A stretch of DNA of 56,731 nt from JAGOGN01 sp036652735 (lineage in GTDB: Bacteria > Bacillota > Clostridia > Lachnospirales > Lachnospiraceae): the NCBI GenBank assembly GCA_036652735.1, contig JAVVVI010000011.1, forward strand, positions 1-56,731. The letters are read 5' to 3'. A program made the translations under genes and the position numbers. The notes under the pieces are model-generated. The model saw nothing but the letters and a program-made list of their open reading frames with translations. It did no database searches and was not told the DNA's origin. Positions 1-6,655 of the stretch are shown here, one piece after another (positions within the stretch are counted from its first letter, which is position 1; each line of letters opens with the position of its first letter).

Positions 1-35
1 AAAATTTCTCAAATAAATTTTTCAAGGTTGTTTCA

Positions 36-109
36 TTGTTTAGTTATCAAGGTTCATTGTTCTGCTGTTATTCGACCGCTTTCAACAAGTTCTGTGTTGT
101 TCGGTCAGC
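36..109 (-). other. rRNA operon leader (16S gene expected just beyond the left edge)
   Basis: Read on the minus strand, the sequence after the promoter can fold into a leader hairpin: GACCG at 102-106 pairs with CGGTC at 74-78, with an AACAACA/TGTTG extension. It then carries a boxA-like antitermination motif, roughly CCTTGATAACTAAACAATG at 38-56, close to what is known for rrn leaders of Gram-positive bacteria. No mature rRNA sequence is visible, so the rRNA genes are inferred to start to the left of position 1. Confidence 0.7.
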
Positions 110-115
110 TTGATT

Positions 116-144
116 ATTCTATCATGTTGTTTTCTTGTTGTCAA
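116..144 (-). promoter_or_regulatory. stable-RNA promoter, reading to the left edge
   Basis: On the minus strand there is a perfect -35 box TTGACA (139-144), a 17-bp spacer and a -10 box TAGAAT (116-121). It lies downstream of the two tRNA-Ser genes and fires into the rRNA-type leader. Both hexamers and the spacer length are identical to those of the tRNA-Ser promoter at 459-487. Confidence 0.85.
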
Positions 145-181
145 GACTTTTTTAAAATCTTTTTTTAAAATAATCAAGGAA

Positions 182-271
182 CGGAGAAGGAGGGATTTGA
201 ACCCTCGCGCCGCTATTAACGACCTGCACCCTTTCCAGGGGTGTCCCTTCGGCCAGCTTGGGTACTTCTCC
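182..271 (-). tRNA. tRNA-Ser (anticodon GGA)
   Basis: This 90-nt gene folds as a class II tRNA. The acceptor stem is GGAGAAG/CTTCTCC with discriminator G, there is a long variable arm, the T-loop is GTTCAAATC, and the anticodon arm is CACCC-CTGGAAA-GGGTG, giving GGA (reads UCC/UCU). CCA is not encoded. It is the second gene of a tandem tRNA-Ser pair and lies about 38 bp upstream of the next stable-RNA promoter. Confidence 0.95.
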
Positions 272-333
272 ATAATGGCTTCCTAATACTTCTTCTTTTC
301 CATTGTAAAAACGACCTGCTTTGTTCTTACAAA

Positions 334-419
334 CGGAGAGGGTGGGATTCGAACCCACGGTTCCTTTCGGAATCACTGGTTTTCAAGACCAGCTCCTTAA
401 ACCGCTCGGACACCTCTCC
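334..419 (-). tRNA. tRNA-Ser (anticodon TGA)
   Basis: This 86-nt class II tRNA has an acceptor stem GGAGAGG/CCTCTCC, an anticodon arm CTGGT-CTTGAAA-ACCAG with TGA as anticodon, and a T-loop GTTCGAATC. It is the promoter-proximal member of the tRNA-Ser pair, separated from tRNA-Ser(GGA) by 62 bp, and is probably processed from one precursor with it. Confidence 0.96.
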
Positions 420-429
420 ATGATTTTGC

Positions 430-487
430 GTCTTTGTTTTGCGTTAGGCGCAAGTAAGATTCTATCATCACTTTGGCCATATGTCAA
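430..487 (-). promoter_or_regulatory. tRNA-Ser operon promoter and leader hairpin
   Basis: On the minus strand, TTGACA (482-487), a 17-bp spacer and TAGAAT (459-464) form a strong sigma-A promoter just after the ispD stop codon. The short leader contains a small hairpin, TTGCG-CCTAA-CGCAA (about 440-454), a few bases upstream of the tRNA. It also shows that the tRNAs need not rely on the ispD operon. Confidence 0.85.
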
Positions 488-501
488 TAACCTTTTTCAA
501 T

Positions 502-1188
502 TTATCCTAAATAATTTTCCAATAGAGCTAAATCTTCCGGTATGGTAACTTTCATATTGCGATAGGAACCCTCTATTATTCTTACTTTATGGTGACCATA
601 GTATTCCAGCACCATACTATCGTCTGTAAGTATTGCTCCGGAATGACTCATCATCTTATCGTATGCTGATTTAATTAATTCATACTCAAAACTTTGTGGT
701 GTCTGAGCTGCCATTAGCTCCCTTCGGTCCGGTGTATTTATAATTACCCCCTGTTCATCCACCTGCTTAATGGTATCGATCACGGGTACTGCCGCAATAA
801 CCGCACCATACTTTCGTACTCCTTCGACTGAATTAGTAATGATTTCCTGACTCACCAGGGGTCTTGCGCCATCATGTATAAGTACCATTGTGCTTCCCTT
901 TGCGGCTTTCAATCCTTGATAAACAGACTGGAATCGTTCCTGCCCACCTGCTACAATCTGACTCACTTTTTTAAATCCATAGCGTTCTATAATTGTCTCT
1001 CTGACCCACTGGATTTCAGCCTCTCCGGTTACCACTATAATATTGTCTACCATACTCTCTTCAAACGCCCGAAGAGAATAGTATAATACAGGCTTTGACT
1101 TAATCTGCAGGTATTGTTTTTTTGTCTTTTGGTGCATACGGTTCCCGCTGCCTGCGGCTAATACAATTGCCGTTATGTTCTCTTCCAT
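502..1188 (-). CDS. ispD: 2-C-methyl-D-erythritol 4-phosphate cytidylyltransferase
   Basis: IspD transfers CMP from CTP to MEP, the third step of the non-mevalonate isoprenoid pathway, in the cytoplasm. The 228-aa protein has the family length. It opens with the nucleotide-binding glycine/arginine loop (LAAGSGNRM, about 10-18) and carries the HDGARP motif near 105, DTIKQVD near 140, TPQSF near 163 and a late TDD (about 188-190). The ATG overlaps the tsaD stop by one base (TAATG), and a GGGGGAA ribosome site lies upstream, so the gene is translationally coupled as the last member of the tex-tsa operon. The link to t6A genes is positional only; I see no functional reason for it. Confidence 0.95.
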   Translation of the reverse strand: MEENITAIVLAAGSGNRMHQKTKKQYLQIKSKPVLYYSLRAFEESMVDNIIVVTGEAEIQWVRETIIERYGFKKVSQIVAGGQERFQSVYQGLKAAKGSTMVLIHDGARPLVSQEIITNSVEGVRKYGAVIAAVPVIDTIKQVDEQGVIINTPDRRELMAAQTPQSFEYELIKSAYDKMMSHSGAILTDDSMVLEYYGHHKVRIIEGSYRNMKVTIPEDLALLENYLG

Positions 1189-2210
1189 TATCGTTCCCCC
1201 AGTTTTAGATTGGGCACTGCATTCAAATCAAGACCACTTCTGGTTCCCGCATTGTATTCATAATATGCCGCTGCTCCAATCATGGCTGCATTATCCGTAC
1301 AGTAAATGGGTGATGGATGGTAAAATTGAACCTGATGCTCCCTGCAGGCCACTTCCATAGCTTGACGCAGGGTTGCATTCGATGCAACTCCCCCCGCAAT
1401 TGCAAATTTCTCTACTTTGAATTCTGCTGCCGCAGCCATTGCATGTTCTACCAGTACATCCATTACCGCTTTTTGAAAGGAGGCCGCAATATCTGCCTCG
1501 TTATAACTTAAGCCCTTCATTTTGCAGCCATTAATATAATTCAGCACAGACGACTTTAGCCCACTAAAGCTAAAATCATAAGGCCCGTCTTGAATTTTAG
1601 CTCGTGGAAAGCCAATTGCATCCTCCCGTCCTTCTTTTGCTTTTTTTTCTATCTTAGGTCCTCCGGGATATCCTAACCCGATTGCCCTTGCTACCTTGTC
1701 AAATGCTTCACCTGCCGCATCATCTCTTGTCTTCCCTATAATATCATAGGAACCATATTCTTTTACATTCACAAGATGGGTATGTCCTCCTGAGACAACC
1801 AGGCATAAAAATGGTGGTTCCAGTTCCTTATTCTCAATATAATTTGCGCTAATGTGACCTTCAATATGATGAATTCCAATCAAGGGTTTATGCGCTGCGT
1901 AGCTAAGTGACTTTGCGAAGGCTACACCTACTAACAATGCTCCTACTAAACCCGGTCCATAGGTTACTGCAATCGCATCTACCTCATCTAATGTCATCTC
2001 TGCATCCGAAAGTGCCTGCTCTACTACCTGATTAATTTTTTCTATGTGCTTTCTGGATGCAATCTCCGGTACCACACCTCCATACAAAGTATGAAGTGCG
2101 ATCTGGGATGAAATTACATTGGATAGCACTTCTCTTCCATTACGGACCACTGCCGCCGCTGTCTCATCACAGGAACTCTCTATTGCAAGTATTGTAATCT
2201 CTTTACTCAT
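1188..2210 (-). CDS. tsaD: tRNA N6-adenosine threonylcarbamoyltransferase
   Basis: TsaD (Kae1/Gcp family) transfers the threonylcarbamoyl group to A37 of ANN-decoding tRNAs, working with TsaB and TsaE. Starting at 2210 the protein is 340 aa, the normal length. An ATG six codons further upstream exists, but the strong GGAGAGGAG site at 2213-2224 points to 2210. The sequence shows ESSCDETA at the N-terminus, the metal-binding HHIEGH, the VSGGHTH loop, GEAFDKVAR and a late GGVASN. Its start overlaps the stop of the preceding gene by 8 bases (ATGAGTAA), and its stop overlaps ispD. Partners tsaB and tsaE lie 2-3 kb upstream in the same operon. Confidence 0.97.
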   Translation of the reverse strand: MSKEITILAIESSCDETAAAVVRNGREVLSNVISSQIALHTLYGGVVPEIASRKHIEKINQVVEQALSDAEMTLDEVDAIAVTYGPGLVGALLVGVAFAKSLSYAAHKPLIGIHHIEGHISANYIENKELEPPFLCLVVSGGHTHLVNVKEYGSYDIIGKTRDDAAGEAFDKVARAIGLGYPGGPKIEKKAKEGREDAIGFPRAKIQDGPYDFSFSGLKSSVLNYINGCKMKGLSYNEADIAASFQKAVMDVLVEHAMAAAAEFKVEKFAIAGGVASNATLRQAMEVACREHQVQFYHPSPIYCTDNAAMIGAAAYYEYNAGTRSGLDLNAVPNLKLGER

Positions 2211-2784
2211 CTTTCTCCTCTCCTTCAATCATATAAAACACCAGAATCTTCCATTTTCCCTCTTCATCTTTTCGAAGTACATAGCGTTGAAAGGTCTTAT
2301 CATAAGAATTATCTTCCTTGATAAAATAGGATGAGGTCACATAAGCACAATTTCTTTTGTCTACTGTTTTATAGATTACATCATCTGTTCCACTTACTGT
2401 GGAGCTGGAGATTGTTCGCTTTTTATCCTTGTAATCCTGAATATCCAATTGCAGCTTTTTCAAAAATTTATCTTCCGGATTATTTGCTTTTAATTCTTCA
2501 TCCATAAGATTTAACTGCTGCTTTGCTAAAGATTTTAATTCACTCTCCGAACACTCCTCATTGTAATAGCAGGTCAGAATTCGATTGTAAAATTTCACAA
2601 CTGCCCGAGGGGTCTTTGGATACTCTTCTGCTAAATCTGCTTCTATAATAGATTCGATCTCAGTTGTATTATCATCCTCACCCTGGGCACCTTTTACCGG
2701 TCTGTGATTCAGATAATAATAATATCCTAGTATCAAACAGGCACCGATTCCAACTGCAACTATAATTCTTACTGTTTTTTTCAT
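2203..2784 (-). CDS. membrane-anchored protein of unknown function
   Basis: This 193-aa protein is not one I can name with certainty. It starts at the ATG at 2784, preceded by AAAGGGG; the longer frame to 2823 overlaps the rnz end and lacks a ribosome site. Residues about 4-22 form one hydrophobic segment, followed by positive residues. The rest is a soluble, acidic and lysine-rich domain rich in aromatic residues, with YKTVDKRNCAYVTSSYF in the second half and a C-terminal WKILVFYMIEG. This fits an anchor with an extracellular alpha+beta domain, perhaps NTF2-like. An IGAC sequence inside the hydrophobic stretch could be read as a lipobox but lies too deep to be convincing. It sits 22 bp after rnz and overlaps tsaD. 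Confidence 0.8.
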   Translation of the reverse strand: MKKTVRIIVAVGIGACLILGYYYYLNHRPVKGAQGEDDNTTEIESIIEADLAEEYPKTPRAVVKFYNRILTCYYNEECSESELKSLAKQQLNLMDEELKANNPEDKFLKKLQLDIQDYKDKKRTISSSTVSGTDDVIYKTVDKRNCAYVTSSYFIKEDNSYDKTFQRYVLRKDEEGKWKILVFYMIEGEEKDE

Positions 2785-2806
2785 TCCATTACCCCTTTCT
2801 TTTCTA

Positions 2807-3715
2807 CTATTCCTCAAAGGCAAGTTCTACTGTCTTTCCATCTTTTCCAAGCTTTGCATTTGGATAGATCTTGCGCACATCCTCCATATAATCTTCTGCT
2901 CTTACTAATGATGGACTAAAATGCGTCAGCCACATGTCTGTAACTGCTGCTTCTTTTGCTATTTTTGCCGCTTCATAAAACGTCATATGCTTATACTGTC
3001 TTGCTTTTGCAGCCTTTTCCGGCTCTCCATACATTCCCTCGATAATCAGTAAATCTGATTTTTCTGCTGCTTTCACGATTGCTGCTGTTGGTCTGGTATC
3101 CGTGCAATAAGTTACCTTGATTCCTTTTCTTGGCGGACCCAGTACCATTTGTGGTGTATAGATCTTCCCTTCCCATTCCATGGTTTCGCCTTTTTGAAGG
3201 GGATTCCAGCATTTTAATGGGATTTGAAGCTCCTGTGCCCGTTCCGCCATAAACTTTCCTGCACGCTGAATCTCAATGCTGTATCCATAGCAGGCAATAT
3301 TATGGTTCACACGAAACGCATTGATTTTGTATCCATTTATTCGAATTTCCTGTTCTGCTGCTGTTAATTCTATGAACTGTATGGGAAATGGAAGTTCCGG
3401 TGCGATTACACGCAATGCCGTAACTACTCTCTCTAATCCCTGTGGTCCAATTAAGATGAGTGGTTCTGTCCTCTCCGCATTGCCCATGGTGAGTAATAAA
3501 CCCGGCAAACCACTAATGTGATCCGCATGGTAGTGCGTAAAGCAAATACAATCAATGGGTTTGAAGCTCCACCCCTGCTCTTTTATTGCAATCTGAGTTC
3601 CTTCCCCACAATCTATCATAAGACTGCTGCCATTGTATCTTGTCATTAAGGACGTAAGCCAGCGATGTGGCAATGGCATCATTCCTGCGGTTCCCAAAAG
3701 ACATACATCTAACAT
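2807..3715 (-). CDS. rnz: ribonuclease Z (tRNA 3'-end endonuclease)
   Basis: RNase Z cuts tRNA precursors after the discriminator base, which this cell needs because the three tRNA genes seen here do not encode CCA. From the ATG at 3715 (site AGGGGG just upstream) the protein is 302 aa, the short bacterial form. It shows the metallo-beta-lactamase core: DCGEGTQ (35-41), THYHADH (60-66) as the zinc motif HxHxDH, a later VNHN, CTDTRPT and a C-terminal THFSPS. The extra 24 codons in the frame up to 3787 would overlap rimI and have no ribosome site. The gap from rimI is 14 bp. Its place among tRNA-modification genes is functionally coherent. Confidence 0.95.
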   Translation of the reverse strand: MLDVCLLGTAGMMPLPHRWLTSLMTRYNGSSLMIDCGEGTQIAIKEQGWSFKPIDCICFTHYHADHISGLPGLLLTMGNAERTEPLILIGPQGLERVVTALRVIAPELPFPIQFIELTAAEQEIRINGYKINAFRVNHNIACYGYSIEIQRAGKFMAERAQELQIPLKCWNPLQKGETMEWEGKIYTPQMVLGPPRKGIKVTYCTDTRPTAAIVKAAEKSDLLIIEGMYGEPEKAAKARQYKHMTFYEAAKIAKEAAVTDMWLTHFSPSLVRAEDYMEDVRKIYPNAKLGKDGKTVELAFEE

Positions 3716-3729
3716 GTTTTCCCCCTTGC

Positions 3730-4374
3730 CTATAGCAATTCTAAACTTTCTTCGTTTTCCGGTGACTGTACAAACTCTGCCACCCATTTATCATAACATT
3801 CTTCACATACATTAAATTCATGATGGGTTCCATCTTTTTTTGAAAAGTATCCCCATTCTTTTTCAATATGTAAAAAATCATCTTTCATTAATCCATTTTC
3901 AAATCGTGCCATCTTTCCGCAACATTGACATCTTATTTTTTCTTCTTTTATCATAATCATTCCGTCTTCTTTCGGTTGTTCATAAAAATCTTTTCTGATT
4001 CCTACTCTTTCAAATCCCAATGATTCGTATAGATGAATCGCACTTTGGTTGGAAATTCGAACCTCCAGACAGATTGAGCGAATTCCCCTTCTCTTGGCCA
4101 AATGCAAAAGTTCCATAAGCATCTGCCTTCCAATCCCACCATTTCTGCATTCCTTACGTACTGCTACATTGGGTATCTCTCCCTGATCGGATCCTGTATA
4201 GATTCCACAATATCCCATAATCCGGTCCCCTTCTTCTGCTACAACATAAATGGTTTCTTTGCAGGACAGACTATCCGAAAATCCTTTGGCTGACCAGGGT
4301 TGGCTAAAGGAAGCAGTCTCTATCTCCACCACACCTTTTATATCTCTCTCTTCCATTGGCCGTATTTTTATCAT
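3730..4374 (-). CDS. rimI: RimI-type N-acetyltransferase fused to a zinc-ribbon-like domain
   Basis: Residues 1-146 are a GNAT acetyltransferase of the RimI family, which acetylates the N-terminal alanine of ribosomal protein S18. It shows the acetyl-CoA loop RNGGIG (77-82), LEVRISNQ (103-110) with the family glutamate, and HLYESLGF (114-121). Unlike ordinary RimI (about 150 aa) it continues to residue 214 with two CxxC pairs (C149/C152 and C190/C193) flanking an aromatic EWGYFSKKDG segment, a likely zinc-binding fold. Its ATG overlaps the tsaB stop (ATGA), as in many rimI-tsaB operons. The enzymatic call is firm at family level; the substrate and the role of the added domain are not shown. 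Confidence 0.88.
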   Translation of the reverse strand: MIKIRPMEERDIKGVVEIETASFSQPWSAKGFSDSLSCKETIYVVAEEGDRIMGYCGIYTGSDQGEIPNVAVRKECRNGGIGRQMLMELLHLAKRRGIRSICLEVRISNQSAIHLYESLGFERVGIRKDFYEQPKEDGMIMIKEEKIRCQCCGKMARFENGLMKDDFLHIEKEWGYFSKKDGTHHEFNVCEECYDKWVAEFVQSPENEESLELL

Positions 4375-5078
4375 TTCTCTTTCTCCTGCTCCATTCGTTC
4401 TCTTTCTGCCTGAGACAATCTTAGGTAATCCGGTTTGTGTTCGCCGGGTGTCTCTGTCTTTCCTTCTCGAAAATACACTTCTCCCAGTGCAGCCACTGAC
4501 CCGGCACGCTGCTTGTTTAAGTGCGCCGGTGCATAACTATACTCCACCTGACAATGCGTCTCTATATAATCATGAAATACCTTGACTCCATCTCCTAAAA
4601 ACACAACGGGTTTATTTTGCTGATTAATTTTATCTATAATCCACTCAATTTCCACAACGCACTGTGGCTGGACAATTTTCAGTTCATTTTTTTGGAAAGA
4701 ATAAATTCCCGTATACGTCTGATTTCTTCTTGCATCCATTAAGGGGCACACCTGCGCATAATGTCCAACAAGGTTATACGCCAGGGCTTCTATCGTCGGC
4801 ACATGAATTAATGGCTTTGAAAGTGCAAGTCCCAGTCCTTTTGCCGTTGCAGAGCCTATCCTTAATCCGGTAAAAGAACCGGGTCCTGCTGCCACAGCAA
4901 TCGCATCAATAGTGGATAAATCAAGCTCTATCATCTGAACAATTTCATCCAGCATTGGCAATAATGTCTGGGAATGTGTCTTTTTATAATTTACAGTGTA
5001 CTCTGCCAGTAAGTTATCGTCTTCTGCAACTGCGACACTTGCTACCAGACCTGAACTATCCAACCCAAGTATTTTCAC
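4371..5078 (-). CDS. tsaB: t6A complex subunit TsaB
   Basis: TsaB (YeaZ) is the non-catalytic ASKHA-fold partner that dimerises with TsaD for t6A synthesis. The 235-aa product begins with the typical MKILGLDSS strand and has AVAAGPGSFTGLRIG at about 62-76 and the following MDARRNQTYTG near 114. It overlaps the preceding tsaE stop and the following rimI start by four bases each (ATGA), so the three genes are translationally coupled. The gene lacks any frame break and has normal family length. Confidence 0.96.
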   Translation of the reverse strand: MKILGLDSSGLVASVAVAEDDNLLAEYTVNYKKTHSQTLLPMLDEIVQMIELDLSTIDAIAVAAGPGSFTGLRIGSATAKGLGLALSKPLIHVPTIEALAYNLVGHYAQVCPLMDARRNQTYTGIYSFQKNELKIVQPQCVVEIEWIIDKINQQNKPVVFLGDGVKVFHDYIETHCQVEYSYAPAHLNKQRAGSVAALGEVYFREGKTETPGEHKPDYLRLSQAERERMEQEKEK

Positions 5079-5509
5079 GCTTCCTTTACCTCCTTAATTG
5101 TAATTCTTCTATAATCAAATCCCTTTTCTAAATCCTTTTCAATCTGAATCTCTTTTCTATTCGGGGGCAGAATTTCCTGAATCAAATTTCCCCATTCAAT
5201 CATGGTAAGTCCCTCTGCATAAAAATAATCTTCATATCCGATTTCATCCATCTCCTCAATGTCGCCAATGCGATAGACATCAAAATGGTAAAATGGGATT
5301 CTGCCTTCTTCATAAACCTGCACAATGGTAAAAGTTGGGCTGCAAATAGGTTCCTTAATTCCAAGCCCGCTGCCGATTCCCTGGGTCAGCACAGTCTTGC
5401 CAACCCCTAAATCTCCAATCAGTGTATATACCTCGCCCGGTTTTGCCCACTGCCCTAATTTTTTTCCAAAATCAAATGTCTCCTCCGGTGAAAAAGTTTC
5501 CACTATCAT
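5075..5509 (-). CDS. tsaE: t6A biosynthesis ATPase TsaE
   Basis: TsaE (YjeE) is the small P-loop ATPase that cycles the TsaBD complex during t6A formation. The 144-aa protein has the Walker A motif GDLGVGKT (32-39), the SPTFT motif shortly after, HFDVYRI, and IEWG near the C-terminus, all typical. The start ATG overlaps the stop of the YcxB-like gene by four bases (ATGA). Confidence 0.96.
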   Translation of the reverse strand: MIVETFSPEETFDFGKKLGQWAKPGEVYTLIGDLGVGKTVLTQGIGSGLGIKEPICSPTFTIVQVYEEGRIPFYHFDVYRIGDIEEMDEIGYEDYFYAEGLTMIEWGNLIQEILPPNRKEIQIEKDLEKGFDYRRITIKEVKEA

Positions 5510-6012
5510 TTTATTTTCCTCAATTTTAACCGATAACTCTCTACTTGATTTTTCATTATGTCCGTTGCCGGCTCATAAAGTCCACCAAGACTCTCCAAGG
5601 GTATAATGTATGCATTCCTTCTGGTACTATAAATTAAGAGATTGTGTCTTGTTGTTACAATTTTGTAGATCTGATTCCAAATAAGCTCCGCTTTTGCCTC
5701 GTTCACATTTACAATGATTCCCTTCTCGTTAAATGTGTAATGAAGCGAATTTCTTAAAACCTCCGATTTTTGAATCTTTCGTTTTGAGCTTGCATACAGA
5801 CTAAGTGGATTGTACACTAAAAACAAAATTCCAAACATAAAGTATAAGATGCTATATCCAAGGTCCACTTCACCCACTGTTATGGCTGCCAACAAAATAA
5901 CAATAACCCCCAGGCCCAGTGAGAAAATGCCTTGAAAACTTGTATAGGTGTGATACATATTAAATCGAAACATATCCTTTGGTGCTAATTTTATATCAAA
6001 TTCTACTGACAT
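5506..6012 (-). CDS. YcxB-like membrane protein
   Basis: This 168-aa protein has two hydrophobic segments (about 27-48 and 51-72), followed by a soluble C-terminal domain with repeated strands (HYTFNEKGI, AELIWNQIYKIV, NLLIYSTRRNAYIIPLES). That pattern is typical of the YcxB-like family, whose function is unknown. A good ribosome site (AAGGAG) lies 9 bp before the ATG. It is 13 bp downstream of ribU and overlaps tsaE, so it belongs to the operon. I assign the family by pattern only. Confidence 0.8.
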   Translation of the reverse strand: MSVEFDIKLAPKDMFRFNMYHTYTSFQGIFSLGLGVIVILLAAITVGEVDLGYSILYFMFGILFLVYNPLSLYASSKRKIQKSEVLRNSLHYTFNEKGIIVNVNEAKAELIWNQIYKIVTTRHNLLIYSTRRNAYIIPLESLGGLYEPATDIMKNQVESYRLKLRKIK

Positions 6013-6025
6013 CCCATGCTCTCCT

Positions 6026-6631
6026 TTACTTGTGATTTTTTCCTTTTATAATCGGTGAAATATGTTTATAAATAAAGAATGTAATTAGAACTCCTATCAT
6101 TCCCTTTAAAAATGTAAATGGCATATTGAAAATAACCAGACACTTCCATAAGGAATCGGCACTTGGTAAAATTGCCTGATATAATCCCAAAATTGCCTCC
6201 ATTGGCATAAATGCCGTATAGATGGGATATACCAGGAAAAAATTCAGTGGTACACTTAAAACTGCCATTAGCACCGCCCCAATTACAGAACCGGCTAAGG
6301 CTCTCTTTCTTGTCTTTTTTCTTGCATATAGAATACCGGCCGGAATTACAAAGCAAAGTCCTAACAGACAGTTGCTGAGTTCTCCCACCCCGCCTGTATT
6401 TGTCACTAAAAGGTGAAGCAGATTCTTTATAATTACAATAATTCCTCCGCAGGCAGGGCCCATGGAAAAGGCTCCGATTAATGCCGGTAATTCTGAAAAA
6501 TCCATTTTAATAAATCCCGGCATAAGTGGCACACTAATCTCTAAAAACATCAAGATAAAGGCAACTGCTGATAACATTGCTATCATTGTCATCTTTCTGA
6601 CATTTGGACTCTTTGATGATAAGTTACTCAT
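6026..6631 (-). CDS. ribU: ECF transporter S component, riboflavin-specific (RibU)
   Basis: The 201-aa protein has about six membrane segments and the loop GFIKMDFSELPALIGAFSMG followed by NLLHLLVTNTGGVGELSN, which is characteristic of RibU, the riboflavin-binding subunit of energy-coupling factor importers. It would work with the shared EcfA/A'/T module, not encoded here. It starts 24 bp after tex with a GAGGAG site. I found no FMN riboswitch in the short gap, so expression should follow the tex promoter rather than flavin level, which is unusual for a ribU gene. An internal promoter within tex cannot be excluded. Confidence 0.9.
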   Translation of the reverse strand: MSNLSSKSPNVRKMTMIAMLSAVAFILMFLEISVPLMPGFIKMDFSELPALIGAFSMGPACGGIIVIIKNLLHLLVTNTGGVGELSNCLLGLCFVIPAGILYARKKTRKRALAGSVIGAVLMAVLSVPLNFFLVYPIYTAFMPMEAILGLYQAILPSADSLWKCLVIFNMPFTFLKGMIGVLITFFIYKHISPIIKGKNHK

Positions 6632-6655
6632 TTTTCTCCTCTTTTCTTTGGTTTT

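Noticed and set aside
152..423. Short open frames over the tRNA-Ser genes
   Set aside because: They coincide with the two tRNAs and cannot be coding genes.
2722..2784. Lipoprotein signal in the unknown membrane protein (IGAC)
   Set aside because: The Cys lies in the middle of the hydrophobic segment, with more hydrophobic residues after it; a membrane anchor fits better.
6632..6655. FMN riboswitch upstream of ribU
   Set aside because: Only 24 bp separate tex and ribU; no room and no conserved RFN sequence.
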